Position numbers and translations under genes: made by a program
Part shown: piece by piece, positions 40,966-50,222 of the stretch
Layout of the letters: each line of letters opens with the position of its first letter
Numbering within the stretch: position 1 is the first letter of the stretch
Notes under the pieces: generated by a model
The model's input: only the letters and a program-made list of their open reading frames with translations
Database searches by the model: none
What the model was told of the DNA's origin: nothing
Origin: Rhizobiaceae bacterium
Lineage (GTDB): Bacteria > Pseudomonadota > Alphaproteobacteria > Rhizobiales > Rhizobiaceae
Direction: 5' to 3'
Assembly: GCA_017643025.1 (NCBI GenBank)
Contig: JAEPOG010000001.1
Span: forward strand, 186,001-250,000
Length of the DNA: 64,000 nt

Positions 40966-42369
40966 CTAGTTGAGATCGAGATAGTGGCCGTAGCCGCGCT
41001 CCGGCCTGACGGGCTGGCCCGACTGGCCGTTGAGTTGCGAGACACGCAGTTCGTCCCGGTTGCCGAGGAAGTAGTCGACCGCGCCGGGCGCCTTGGTGTC
41101 GTCCATCGGCGTCCGCACCTGCTTGGACGGGTCGATCGGTTTCACGAGATAGGGCGTGATGATGATCACCAGATCGGTCTCCCGCCGCTGATAGGCTTTC
41201 GACGAAAACAGGTTGCCGAGGATAGGTAGCTTGCCGATGCCGGGCAGCCGCTGCGTGCCGGTGTCGTTCTGGCTCTGCAGCAACCCGGCGATCATGAAAC
41301 TCTGGCCGCTCTTGAGATCGACCATCGTGTGCGCCCGCCGCACCACGAAGCCGGGAATGGCGAGGTTGCCGACCTGGTAGGAGGCTGACGTATCGACCGA
41401 CGAGACCTCGGGCCGGATGTCGAGACTGATCAGTCCGTCGGCCAGAACCGTCGGGGTGAACTCGAGGCTGACGCCATATTTCTTGTACTCGATGGTGATC
41501 GTGTTTTCGGTATTCGCCACCGGGATCGGGAACTCGCCGCCCGCGAGAAAGCTAGCCGTCTCGCCCGAGCGGGCAATGAGGTTGGGCTCGGCCAGCCGGC
41601 GCGCAACGCCCCGGTCCTCGAGCGCCCTGAGCGCGAGGTCGATGGTCAGGCCGCCCCATGTCAGTCCGGCGATGACGGCGCCCGCCGGCGCGTTGGACGA
41701 CGACTGCGGATTGGTGTTCAGGCCGACAGTGTTGCCGCCGAAAGCGTACTGGGCGTTGAGCTGCGTGCCGAGCTCCTGACCGACCTGACGGTTGATCTCC
41801 ACGAAGCGGACATTGAGCTGCACCTGCTGCGACGAGGTGATGTTCACCGAATTGATGACCTGCTCGTCGCCGGAGAAGCGTTCCGCGATGTCTCTGGCCT
41901 TCTGCGCCGCTTGGGAATCGGTCGCTTCGCCGGACAGCACCACGCGGCCATTCGCCGAACCGACCCTGATATTGTTGCCCGGCACCGCCTCGCGGATGGT
42001 GCTTGCCAGCCGGTCGGTATCGAGCGTTACTTCGATGTCGAGCGTGCCGACAAGCTGCTTGTTCTCGTCGAACAGCGCGATGCCGGTGGTGCCGAGTTCG
42101 TTCCCCAGCACATAGAATGAGCGGTCGGTGAGCGGGTTGACGTTGGCGATCTCGGGATCGCCGATGACGATCTCGTAGAACGGGACACTCGTGCGCACCG
42201 TGCGCGGCTTGCCTTTTGCCACCTTGATGGTCGCGTTGCTGTTGGCCGACACCGTCACCACGTCATTGGCGTGGGCGGGCGCCAGAAGGCCGGCGAACCA
42301 CGCGAAAACGAGCGCGAAGACCATGATGCGCGCAAGCGTCGCCGCTATCAGAAATCGAATGTTCCCCAT
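40966..42369 (-). CDS. cpaC: Tad pilus outer-membrane secretin CpaC
   Basis: This 467-aa secretin begins with a signal peptide (cleavage after APAHA). The pilus-CpaC N-terminal domain follows (SVPFYEIVIGDPEIANVNPLTDRSFYVLG), then a BON-type domain (RVGSANGRVVLSGEATDSQ). The secretin barrel ends with the classic tail KSGQSFMIAGLLQSQND, RLPGIGKLPILGNLFSS and ETDLVIIITPYLVKP. It forms the outer-membrane channel for the pilus. It is 28 bp after cpaB. Confidence 0.95.
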   Translation of the reverse strand: MGNIRFLIAATLARIMVFALVFAWFAGLLAPAHANDVVTVSANSNATIKVAKGKPRTVRTSVPFYEIVIGDPEIANVNPLTDRSFYVLGNELGTTGIALFDENKQLVGTLDIEVTLDTDRLASTIREAVPGNNIRVGSANGRVVLSGEATDSQAAQKARDIAERFSGDEQVINSVNITSSQQVQLNVRFVEINRQVGQELGTQLNAQYAFGGNTVGLNTNPQSSSNAPAGAVIAGLTWGGLTIDLALRALEDRGVARRLAEPNLIARSGETASFLAGGEFPIPVANTENTITIEYKKYGVSLEFTPTVLADGLISLDIRPEVSSVDTSASYQVGNLAIPGFVVRRAHTMVDLKSGQSFMIAGLLQSQNDTGTQRLPGIGKLPILGNLFSSKAYQRRETDLVIIITPYLVKPIDPSKQVRTPMDDTKAPGAVDYFLGNRDELRVSQLNGQSGQPVRPERGYGHYLDLN

Positions 42370-42397
42370 AACCCCGTTTCCCGTTCGAATGGCCGCC

Positions 42398-43312
42398 CTA
42401 TTCCTTGGGCGAAACCACCTTGTAGCTCTCGGCCACCATGCCCCTCGTCACCACGACCGTGGTGAATTTGCGCTGCGCTTCTCCCGCCTCGAACAGCGGC
42501 TTCACCGCCTCGGCCGCTTGTGCGGCAGTGCCACCGAAGGACGAAAGCGTCGTCATGCTCGTACCTGCGAGATCGCCCTCGCCCGCCGAGCGCAGCGAGA
42601 GCGCCAGCGTCCCGACATTGCGTGCCAGCGCCACCTTGCTGGCATCGGCCGGCGTCACCTCGATGGTGACGGAGTTGGCCACTTGCGGCGTCGTCTCGCG
42701 CTCGTCCATGCCTTGCCCGACCGACAGCACCTTGACGTTCTCGACGACGATCTCGGTTGCGATGGTCGAGCCGGCCGCGCCCTGCGCCGCGCCCTGCACT
42801 TCCTGGATGTCGCCGGCGTCGCGGGTCATCACGACGTCGACGCGGTCACCGGGCCTGACGAAGCCGCCGACGCCGGCGATCTCGTCGATACGGATGGTGA
42901 CGGCGCGCATGCCGGGCGCCAGCAGGTTGGAAAGCGTCGCCCGTCCGTCCGGACCTGACAGCTTGGCCAGCAGCACCGGTTCGTTGGCTTCGATCGGCGA
43001 CAGGACAACCCGGTTGCCGCCTTCCAGAGCGGCATCCACCTTGGCGAAGGCGCCCTTGGGCAATTCTTCCTGCGGCCAGGGTATCTCGGTCAGCCGCTCG
43101 GCGGTGATTTCCGTGCCGAAACGCAGCGGCTCGGCCGCAACCACGATCGTCTGGAATTCGACGGCAGGCTCGGGCGCTGGCACGATCGAGGAGACCTTGA
43201 CGGTCTCTACCCTTGTCTCGGCAGCGCTGCGCAGCCACATGTCGGCGGCAAAGATCGACAGCGCGCCGAACACGCCAGCAATGCCGATCATTGTTACGAG
43301 TTTACGTTTCAC
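42398..43312 (-). CDS. cpaB: Tad pilus assembly protein CpaB
   Basis: This 304-aa protein has an N-terminal membrane anchor (residues 4-24) and an SAF/RcpC-like domain (about 45-110, EPLRFGTEITAERLTEIPWP). A C-terminal portion follows (GDRVDVVMTRDAGDIQE, ATLSNLLAPGMRAVTIRIDE). I take the GTG at 43312 as the start (VKRKLVTMIGIAG, with GGGGTAGGC in front); the frame itself runs to 43402. It is the first gene of the cluster; the promoter lies in the gap to parE. Confidence 0.92.
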   Translation of the reverse strand: MKRKLVTMIGIAGVFGALSIFAADMWLRSAAETRVETVKVSSIVPAPEPAVEFQTIVVAAEPLRFGTEITAERLTEIPWPQEELPKGAFAKVDAALEGGNRVVLSPIEANEPVLLAKLSGPDGRATLSNLLAPGMRAVTIRIDEIAGVGGFVRPGDRVDVVMTRDAGDIQEVQGAAQGAAGSTIATEIVVENVKVLSVGQGMDERETTPQVANSVTIEVTPADASKVALARNVGTLALSLRSAGEGDLAGTSMTTLSSFGGTAAQAAEAVKPLFEAGEAQRKFTTVVVTRGMVAESYKVVSPKE

Positions 43313-43539
43313 GCCTACCCCAGCCTGCTTCTTGTATGCGGGAAGGCTATGGACTGGATTCCTAACGAAATCCGAAATCGGCCGGCTTTTGGGCGCAAGC
43401 ATCGCCCGTGGTGGTTATCGGGCTTGCAACCGCCGCGATGGCATTTGATTAAAGGTTGAACGGAAGGGGAACCTCGCTCGCCACACGACCATCGGCATGG
43501 CAGTATCGCTGCCTGATTCGAGGGCCAGAAAAGACCGAC
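43313..43539. other. Divergent cpaB-parE intergenic region
   Basis: This 227-bp gap separates the minus-strand tad cluster from plus-strand parE and must hold both promoters. I see no clear gene, and no pilin or prepilin peptidase gene, which usually precede cpaB in related genomes. Confidence 0.5.
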
Positions 43540-45582
43540 ATGGACGACAGCAACGACCTCTTCGCAACCATCCAGAAGCCGGAAACGGCCAGCGCCCGCC
43601 CGGACGATCCGATCGTGCGCGCCGCGCGCCGTTCGGCACCGCAGAAGGACGGAAGCGAGAACTACAGCGCCGCCGACATCGAAGTCCTCGAAGGCCTGGA
43701 ACCGGTGCGCCGCCGCCCGGGCATGTATATCGGCGGCACCGACGAGAAGGCGCTGCACCATCTGTTTGCCGAAGTCATCGACAATTCGATGGACGAGGCG
43801 GTAGCCGGCCACGCCAACTTCATCGAGGTGGAACTGGACGCCGAGGGTTTCCTGACAGTGACCGACAACGGCCGCGGCATCCCGGTGGACCCTCATCCGA
43901 AGTTCAAGGACAAGTCCGCGCTCGAAGTCATCATGACGACGCTGCATGCCGGCGGAAAGTTCGACTCCAAGGTCTACGAGACATCAGGCGGCCTGCACGG
44001 CGTCGGCGTGTCGGTCGTGAACGCCCTGTCTGACGACCTCGAAGTCGAGGTCGCGCGCGGCAGGAAGCTTTACCGTCAGCGCTTCAAGCGCGGCGTACCG
44101 CAGGGGCCGCTCGAAAATCTCGGCGAGGTGCACAACCGGCGCGGTACGCGCACACGCTTCCGCCCCGATACGGAAATCTTCGGCAAGAACGCGAAGTTCG
44201 AGCCGGCCCGCCTGTTCCGCATGGCGCGCTCGAAGGCCTACCTTTTCGGCGGCGTCGAAATCCGCTGGGCCTGCGCGCCCGAACTGCTCTCCGAAAAGGA
44301 CGACACGCCCGAGAAGGCCGTGTTCCACTTCCCCGGCGGCCTGAAGGACTATCTCGCCGAGCAGCTCAATGGCGACTTCCAGGTCACCCGCGAAGCCTTC
44401 GCCGGCAGGAGCGACAAGCAGGGCGGACACGGTTCGCTGGAATGGGCCGTCACCTGGTTCGGCGGCGACGGTTTCCTCAACTCATACTGCAACACCATCC
44501 CGACGCCCGAGGGCGGCACGCATGAGGCCGGCTTCCGCAATGCTCTGGCGCGCGGCCTGCGCGCTTATGCCGATCTCACCGGAAACAAGCGAGCCTCCAT
44601 CGTCACCACCGAGGACGTGATGATCTCGGCCGCCGGAATGCTGTCTGTCTTCATCCGCGAACCGGAGTTTGTCGGCCAGACCAAGGACCGCCTCGCCACG
44701 GTCGAGGCTCAGCGCATTGTGGAAAACGCGGTGCGCGATCCGTTCGACCACTGGCTTGCGGACAATCCGCAGGAAGCCTCGAAGCTTCTCGACTGGGTGA
44801 TCGCGCGTGCTGACGAGCGCCTGCGCCGCCGGCAGGAAAAGGAAGTCAGCCGCAAGAGCGCGGTGCGCAAACTGAGGCTCCCCGGCAAGCTGGCCGACTG
44901 CAGCCAGAACGCGGCGGCGGGTGCGGAAATCTTCATCGTCGAGGGCGACTCCGCCGGCGGTTCGGCAAAGCAGGCGCGCAACCGCGCCAGCCAGGCAGTG
45001 TTGCCCCTGCGCGGCAAGATCCTCAACGTCGCCAGCGCCGGCTCGGAGAAACTCGCCGCCAATCAGCAGCTGGCCGACCTGATCCAGGCGCTTGGCTGCG
45101 GCACACGCTCCAAATACCGCGACGACGATCTGCGCTACGACCGCGTGATCATCATGACCGACGCCGACGTCGACGGCGCGCATATCGCCTCGCTGCTGAT
45201 CACCTTCTTCTATCAGGAGATGCCGCAACTCATCGCTGGCGGTCACCTCTACATGGCGGTGCCGCCGCTCTATCGCATCAGCCAGGGCGGCAAGGTAATG
45301 TATGCGCGGGATGACGCGCACAAGGACCAGCTGCTGGCCGAGGAATTCACCGGCCGCGGCAAGGTCGAGATCGGTCGCTTCAAGGGCCTCGGCGAGATGA
45401 TGCCGGCGCAGCTCAAGGAAACGACGATGGACCCGGGCAAGCGCACCCTCCTTCGCGTCGAGATCGCGGACGAGGCGGAAGCGACGAAGTCGGCAATCGA
45501 CGCGCTGATGGGCACCAAGCCGGAACTGCGCTTCCGCTTCATCCAGGAAAACGCCGAGTTCGTCGAGGAACTCGATATCTGA
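43540..45582 (+). CDS. parE: DNA topoisomerase IV subunit B
   Basis: This 680-aa type IIA topoisomerase ATPase subunit decatenates chromosomes with ParC. GHKL ATPase motifs are FAEVIDNSMDEAVAG, TVTDNGRGIPV and SGGLHGVGVSVVNAL. The Toprim domain has IVEGDSAGGSAKQARNR and MTDADVDGAHIASLL. RRRPGMYIGGTDEKALHHL follows the strap. The ATG at 43540 is chosen; the frame is open further upstream. ParE rather than GyrB is likely because it is shorter and lacks the GyrB insert. An alpha/beta hydrolase gene follows directly. Confidence 0.95.
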   Translation: MDDSNDLFATIQKPETASARPDDPIVRAARRSAPQKDGSENYSAADIEVLEGLEPVRRRPGMYIGGTDEKALHHLFAEVIDNSMDEAVAGHANFIEVELDAEGFLTVTDNGRGIPVDPHPKFKDKSALEVIMTTLHAGGKFDSKVYETSGGLHGVGVSVVNALSDDLEVEVARGRKLYRQRFKRGVPQGPLENLGEVHNRRGTRTRFRPDTEIFGKNAKFEPARLFRMARSKAYLFGGVEIRWACAPELLSEKDDTPEKAVFHFPGGLKDYLAEQLNGDFQVTREAFAGRSDKQGGHGSLEWAVTWFGGDGFLNSYCNTIPTPEGGTHEAGFRNALARGLRAYADLTGNKRASIVTTEDVMISAAGMLSVFIREPEFVGQTKDRLATVEAQRIVENAVRDPFDHWLADNPQEASKLLDWVIARADERLRRRQEKEVSRKSAVRKLRLPGKLADCSQNAAAGAEIFIVEGDSAGGSAKQARNRASQAVLPLRGKILNVASAGSEKLAANQQLADLIQALGCGTRSKYRDDDLRYDRVIIMTDADVDGAHIASLLITFFYQEMPQLIAGGHLYMAVPPLYRISQGGKVMYARDDAHKDQLLAEEFTGRGKVEIGRFKGLGEMMPAQLKETTMDPGKRTLLRVEIADEAEATKSAIDALMGTKPELRFRFIQENAEFVEELDI

Positions 45583-45661
45583 GAGGACGAAGGCGATCTG
45601 GAAGTTTCTGCTGACGGCTACTCTCGTCGCGGCCATCGCCTACGCGCTTCTCGTCGCCTTC

Positions 45662-46408
45662 ATGTATTTCGCCCAGCGCTCGATGCTGTTTCCCGGCGCA
45701 ACGATGGGCGCTGGTCCTGTGCCGGACCCACCTCCCTGGGGCGAACGCGTCGAGATCGCGACCGCCGACGGTGAGCAGATCGAGGCGCTCTTCACCTCCG
45801 CCGACACCGGTCGGCCGACTGCCATCTTCTTTCACGGCAACGCCGATACCGTCCTGAATTACGGCTTCATGGCCTCCGCGCTTGCCCAACGCGGCATCGG
45901 CCTGCTTGCCATTTCCTATCGCGGTTATGGCGGCTCCAGCGGTTCGCCGAGCGAAGCCGGCCTGATCGCGGACGGCTTGGCGGCGTTCGACTGGCTCACA
46001 GTGCGTCACGACGGCCCGGTCGTCCTTGTCGGCCAGTCGCTTGGCTCGGCGGTCGCCGTAGCAGTCGCGACCGAAAGGCAGGCTGCAGGCATTGCGCTCA
46101 TCTCGGCGCCGGACTCCATGCTGGCGCTGGCACGAACCCACTACCCTTACCTGCCGGTAGGCCCGCTCATACGCGACCCGTTCCGCTCGGACTTGCGCAT
46201 CGCCGAGGTCGACGAACCCAAGCTCTTCCTGCATGGCGACAAGGACACCATCGTTCCACTGATGCACGGACAGGCTCTGTTTGAACTTGCACCGGAGCCG
46301 AAAGAAATGCCCGTCCTGCCCGGGACCGGCCACAACGATCTGTGGAGCCTTGATACGGTCGACATGGTCGCTGACTTCATCGATTCAGTTGGCCAAGTTG
46401 CCAACTGA
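45662..46408 (+). CDS. Alpha/beta hydrolase (start probably upstream, non-canonical)
   Basis: This alpha/beta hydrolase is 248 aa from the first canonical ATG. The oxyanion/HGNA motif IFFHGNADTVLNYG is at about 55-68. The nucleophile elbow VGQSLGSAV holds Ser and is at about 121-129. LFLHGDKDTIVP carries the Asp and GTGHNDLW carries the His, so the triad is complete. The family (YqkD-like) is membrane-anchored. In the same frame upstream, codons from 45596 encode a clean helix (WKFLLTATLVAAIAYALLVAF) with a ribosome site (AGAGGA) 8 bases before an ATC codon. So the true start is probably 45596, using ATC or a lost ATG. Substrate unknown. Confidence 0.8.
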   Translation: MYFAQRSMLFPGATMGAGPVPDPPPWGERVEIATADGEQIEALFTSADTGRPTAIFFHGNADTVLNYGFMASALAQRGIGLLAISYRGYGGSSGSPSEAGLIADGLAAFDWLTVRHDGPVVLVGQSLGSAVAVAVATERQAAGIALISAPDSMLALARTHYPYLPVGPLIRDPFRSDLRIAEVDEPKLFLHGDKDTIVPLMHGQALFELAPEPKEMPVLPGTGHNDLWSLDTVDMVADFIDSVGQVAN

Positions 46409-46412
46409 CGGG

Positions 46413-47555
46413 CTACGCCGCCGCGATCGCCAGGGCGTGACCGCGTGCATTCGCCCGCAGCTCTTCGAGATGGATCGATTTCAGCAACGAAGCAAGCTCG
46501 CGCCGTTCGGGCGTCGGACCGGACTGGCCGGGGGTCGCGTTGATCGACCGCAACATCAGCCATGTCACTTCCTGCGCGCCGGCGACGCGCTTCCCGTTAG
46601 CGACCTCGCGCCAGACGGTTAGCGCCGTCAGGATCGCCTTGTCCGCATATGCTGGAAGGCCGGAAGCGCGAAACAAAGCCGCGAGCGCTGCGTCGCGCCC
46701 GCCTGCCAGAAGCGCCCGGACGCGCTGCGTCGTCTGGCCGGAAATCGCTACCAGCGTCGCGCCAAAGAAGTCGATCTTGCCGACAGCCACAGTGCGCATG
46801 ATGAAACTGGTCGTCAATTCGCCACGCATGCGCAGATGCTCGACCAGCGCGCCATACTCGGCGCTCTCGGTGCCGTCGATCAGCGTGATCGACGCCCGCA
46901 CGCAGGCATCGCGCGTCAGTTTCGCGGCACGGGCTGCGCCGATCAGAGCGACGACGAAAGGCGAATCCTTCAGCGCCTCGCCGACCTGCATCAGGAGATG
47001 ATGGCGGCTGTCGGACGGCAGGCGCCGGTCGGCGAGCAGCGCCTCGCGGACTTCCCCGTCTTGTCCGAAACGCTCGGCCATGCGCCGGAACGAGAGTGCG
47101 GCAATCGTCGCGCCGCTGTTCCTCACAAGTTCGATGATCGCCTCCGCCTCGCCCACTTCGGCGATGGCTGCGGACACCGGCATCGAAATCACCGGACGCG
47201 AAGCGATGTGGCGCTGTATCGCGCCCTCGCCTGAGGCCACCCTGTCGATCAGATCGCTGTCTGAAAGCACCGGCGACAGCGCCAGTACCGTCGCGGCAAT
47301 CGCCGGCTGGTCGCCGGCGAGCGCCAAGATGATCTGCTGCGGCGCGCGGTGGCTGAGTGCAAGCGCCTCCGCAATCGCGAGGCGCACCTTGGGCGAAGGA
47401 TCATCGAGAAGCATGGTGAGCGCGGCTTCAGCCGCGCAGCGGTCTTCGAAGTCGAGGTCGTCGCGCAAATAGGCCCGCGCCAGCGCGCTTGCGGCTGCAG
47501 CCCTTTCCGCCACTTTCGCCGTGTCTATCCAGTTGAGGAATTGGGATACGATCAT
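46413..47555 (-). CDS. DUF2336 (HEAT-repeat-like) protein
   Basis: This 380-aa, almost all-helical protein has HEAT-like repeats at the N-terminus (EDRCAAEAALTMLLDDPSPKVRLAIAEAL). Helical pairs then run through to the end, matching the DUF2336 family common in Alphaproteobacteria. A role as a scaffold is plausible but unproven. It is convergent with the alpha/beta hydrolase, 4 bp apart, and divergent from the MaoC gene. Confidence 0.82.
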   Translation of the reverse strand: MIVSQFLNWIDTAKVAERAAAASALARAYLRDDLDFEDRCAAEAALTMLLDDPSPKVRLAIAEALALSHRAPQQIILALAGDQPAIAATVLALSPVLSDSDLIDRVASGEGAIQRHIASRPVISMPVSAAIAEVGEAEAIIELVRNSGATIAALSFRRMAERFGQDGEVREALLADRRLPSDSRHHLLMQVGEALKDSPFVVALIGAARAAKLTRDACVRASITLIDGTESAEYGALVEHLRMRGELTTSFIMRTVAVGKIDFFGATLVAISGQTTQRVRALLAGGRDAALAALFRASGLPAYADKAILTALTVWREVANGKRVAGAQEVTWLMLRSINATPGQSGPTPERRELASLLKSIHLEELRANARGHALAIAAA

Positions 47556-47702
47556 CTACGCCACTTGCTGTCCGGCAGCCTGTTGCGTTCGACGTTAGGC
47601 AGGAATGGTTTACGAACGGTTCACCACGTTTCTTAACGCTCCAGCGCACTTGCCGGTGCGTCGCGCTGCGTCTATCAGCGAGGAAAACGCGCGAGGAAAG
47701 CG

Positions 47703-48155
47703 ATGCCCGGATATTTTCTGGAACAGTTCGAGGTCGGCCAGGTCTTCAAGCACCCGATCACGCGCACCATCACCGAGAGCGATAACGTGCTCTTTTCGGT
47801 AATGACCATGAACCCGCAGCCGCTGCACATCGACTTCGAATATTCGTCGAAGACGGAATTCGGAAAGCCGCTGGTCAACTCGCTCTTCACGCTCGGTCTC
47901 ATGATCGGCATTTCGGTGCACGACACAACGCTGGCGACGACCGTCGCCAATCTCGGTATGACCGAAACCGCGTTCCCGCATCCGCTCTTCCATGGCGACA
48001 CGGTGCACATCGAGACCGAGGTGCTCGGCGTCAGGGAATCGAAATCGAAACCCGATCGCGGCATTGTCGAGTTCGAGCATCGCGCCTTCAACCAGAACGA
48101 CGTGCTGGTCGCCAGGACGCGCCGCAGCGCCATGATCCTGAAGAAACCTGCCTGA
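47703..48155 (+). CDS. MaoC-family dehydratase (small hydratase)
   Basis: This 150-aa single hotdog domain protein has FEVGQVFKHPITRTITESDNVLFS at the N-terminus. The hydratase 2 catalytic block HIDFEYSSKTEFGKPLVNSLFTLG follows at about residues 42-65. It hydrates an enoyl-CoA-type ester. It is 6 bp ahead of the CoA-ester lyase, a pairing that fits hydration and cleavage of a C5 dicarboxyl-CoA (mesaconyl- or itaconyl-type), but the substrate is inference. Confidence 0.88.
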   Translation: MPGYFLEQFEVGQVFKHPITRTITESDNVLFSVMTMNPQPLHIDFEYSSKTEFGKPLVNSLFTLGLMIGISVHDTTLATTVANLGMTETAFPHPLFHGDTVHIETEVLGVRESKSKPDRGIVEFEHRAFNQNDVLVARTRRSAMILKKPA

Positions 48156-48161
48156 CCCGGC

Positions 48162-49031
48162 ATGCGGTCCCTGCTCTTCGTACCCGGCGATTCCGAGCGC
48201 AAGCTGGAGAAGGCGCTCGGTTCTGGCGCCGACGTCCTGATCGTCGATCTGGAGGACTCGGTAAGCGTGACGGCCAAGGACGACGCGCGCCGTGTTGCTT
48301 CCGCTTTCATCTCCTCCGAACCGGCCCGCGCAGCGGCTACCCTCTACGTACGGGTCAACGATTTCTCGACCGGCCTGACTGACGACGACCTTGCCGCAAT
48401 CATGCCGGCGCGGCCCGCAGGCATCATGCTGCCCAAGTCATCGAGCGGCGAGGATGTCATGCTGCTGTCGGCAAAGCTGCGCGTCCACGAGGCCGAAAAC
48501 GGCATCGAAGACGGCGTAACGCGTATCATCCCGATCATCACGGAAACCGCCATCGGGGTCCTGTCCGCAGCAAGCTATCGAGATACGACGCCTCGGCTGG
48601 CAGGGCTGACCTGGGGTGCCGAGGATTTGTCGGCGGCCGTCGGCGCCCGCTCCGCCCGCGACGAGAACGGCCGCTACACCGATCTCTTCCGCCATGCGCG
48701 AACCATGACGCTGCTCGCTGCATCCGCCGCTGGCGTGCCCGCTATCGACACCGTGTTCCCGGATTTCAGAAACGCAGAGGGCTTCCGGACTGAATGTGAG
48801 GAAGCCGAGCGAGACGGCTTCACCGCCAAGATGGCCATTCATCCCGCGCAGGTTGCACCAATCAACGAGGCGTTCACGCCCACACCCGAGGCAATTGCCG
48901 AAGCGCGCCGTATCGTTGATGCGTTCCGCGAAGCCGGCGATCCCGGCGTGCTCGCCATTGACGGCAAGATGGTCGACCGCCCTCACCTCAGGCTGGCCGA
49001 ACGCATCCTCGCGCGAGCGGAAAAAGCCTAG
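48162..49031 (+). CDS. CitE-like CoA-ester lyase (HpcH/HpaI family)
   Basis: This 289-aa TIM-barrel lyase has MRSLLFVPGDSERKLEKAL at the N-terminus and the metal/substrate motifs VDLEDSV (about residue 29), IIPIITETAIGVLSA and LTWGAEDLSAAVGARS (about 148). The C-terminal GFTAKMAIHPAQV is typical. Candidates are (S)-citramalyl-CoA or malyl-CoA lyase. It is co-transcribed with the MaoC gene, which supports hydratase-then-lyase chemistry. It overlaps the flavin reductase end by 4 bp, convergent. Confidence 0.88.
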   Translation: MRSLLFVPGDSERKLEKALGSGADVLIVDLEDSVSVTAKDDARRVASAFISSEPARAAATLYVRVNDFSTGLTDDDLAAIMPARPAGIMLPKSSSGEDVMLLSAKLRVHEAENGIEDGVTRIIPIITETAIGVLSAASYRDTTPRLAGLTWGAEDLSAAVGARSARDENGRYTDLFRHARTMTLLAASAAGVPAIDTVFPDFRNAEGFRTECEEAERDGFTAKMAIHPAQVAPINEAFTPTPEAIAEARRIVDAFREAGDPGVLAIDGKMVDRPHLRLAERILARAEKA

Positions 49032-49636
49032 TCCTTCCCCCAGCGCGGGCGGCGCATGGCGAAGGTGCGGTCGACAGAAACGTAATCCATATAGCCAAGA
49101 CGGCCGACATTGCCGGCGGCGACGATGTCGAACAGCCCGTCCTTGAGCACGGCATCGTCGATATGGACGCCCACCACCTCGCCGGTCACCACAATGACCG
49201 AGGACGGAACGCCATCGAGGCCTCGCGGCGTCGCAACATCAGTCACCTTGCATTCCAGGGCGGCATAGGCCTCGGCAACGCGCGGCGGCTTCACCAGTCG
49301 AGAGGGCGCCTGCGTGAGTCCCGCATAGCCGAATTCGCTGACGCCGCGCGGCGCGTCGATGGCGCTGCGGTTCATCTTTTCAGCCAGTTCGCGGCCGACG
49401 AGATTGACGACGAACTCGCCGCTGGCCTCGGCGTGCGTTGCGCTGTCTTTCGGACCTTCCGAGGAAAACCAGACGAGAAACGGCTTCGACGAGAACATGT
49501 TGAAGAAGGAATACGGCCCGAGATTGGGCGTTCCGTCCGCATCGAGCGTCGAAATCCAGCCGATGGGGCGCGGTGCGACGATTGCCTTGGACGGGTCATG
49601 CGGCAGGCCGTGCCCGTTCCTGGGTTCGTAAAACAT
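49028..49636 (-). CDS. Flavin reductase-like FMN-binding protein
   Basis: This 202-aa flavin reductase-like split-barrel protein has PRPIGWISTLDADGTPNLGPYSFFNMFS at residues 22-49, LVWFSSEGPKDSATHAEASGEFVVNLV and VTGEVVGVHIDD. It binds FMN and may reduce flavin for a partner. The nitroreductase ends 1 bp upstream, so the two form one transcription unit. Substrate unknown. Confidence 0.88.
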   Translation of the reverse strand: MFYEPRNGHGLPHDPSKAIVAPRPIGWISTLDADGTPNLGPYSFFNMFSSKPFLVWFSSEGPKDSATHAEASGEFVVNLVGRELAEKMNRSAIDAPRGVSEFGYAGLTQAPSRLVKPPRVAEAYAALECKVTDVATPRGLDGVPSSVIVVTGEVVGVHIDDAVLKDGLFDIVAAGNVGRLGYMDYVSVDRTFAMRRPRWGKD

Positions 49637-49637
49637 C

Positions 49638-50222
49638 TCAGCCTTTCCACGGTCCGCTGTATTCGCTTACGAGCCCGGCGGGGTCGGGGCGCGGGCGTTC
49701 GAACGCATCGCCGTCATGGCTGCCTATATGGACAAAGCCCACAACCCGCTCGTCAGGCGCAAGCCCCAATATCCGGCGTCCCTCGGCATCGTCCGAGTAC
49801 CAGTTGGTGATCCAATTGGTGCCGTAGCCGAGAGCATTGGCTGCAAGCACGAGGTTCATCGCCGCCGCCGCACCGGAAAGCAGCATTTCCCACTGCGGTA
49901 TCTTCGGATTCTCGCGCGGGCAGTGGATGACGCCGATGACAAGAGGCGCGCGCGAGAACCGCGTCTTTTCCTGTTCGATCCGGGCTTCAGGCAGCTCGCC
50001 TTCTCGCTCGACCGCGCGTTTTGCCAGCATCTCGCCGATTTGGCGCCTTGCCTCGCCGCGGTAGAGTACGAAACGCCAGGGGGCGAGACGCCCGTGATCC
50101 GGCACGCGGCTCGCAATCCTGATCATCGTGGCGATTTCGTCCTCGTTCGGTGCGGGCTCCTTGAGGTCGGGGATGGGCACCGATTTGCGGGCGAGCAGAA
50201 AATCTATGACGGTCGAGTTCAA
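49638..50222 (-). CDS. Nitroreductase-family protein (TTG start)
   Basis: This 194-aa flavoprotein has IDFLLARKSVPIPDLKEPAP at the N-terminus, then IASRVPDHGRLAPWRFVLYRG and ALGYGTNWITNWYSDDAEGRRILGL, as in YdjA-type nitroreductases. I choose the TTG at 50222 with GGAG about 7 bases before it; a longer frame to 50348 would run into an unstructured, basic N-terminus. It is 1 bp ahead of the flavin reductase gene. It may reduce nitro or quinone compounds. Confidence 0.85.
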   Translation of the reverse strand: MNSTVIDFLLARKSVPIPDLKEPAPNEDEIATMIRIASRVPDHGRLAPWRFVLYRGEARRQIGEMLAKRAVEREGELPEARIEQEKTRFSRAPLVIGVIHCPRENPKIPQWEMLLSGAAAAMNLVLAANALGYGTNWITNWYSDDAEGRRILGLAPDERVVGFVHIGSHDGDAFERPRPDPAGLVSEYSGPWKG

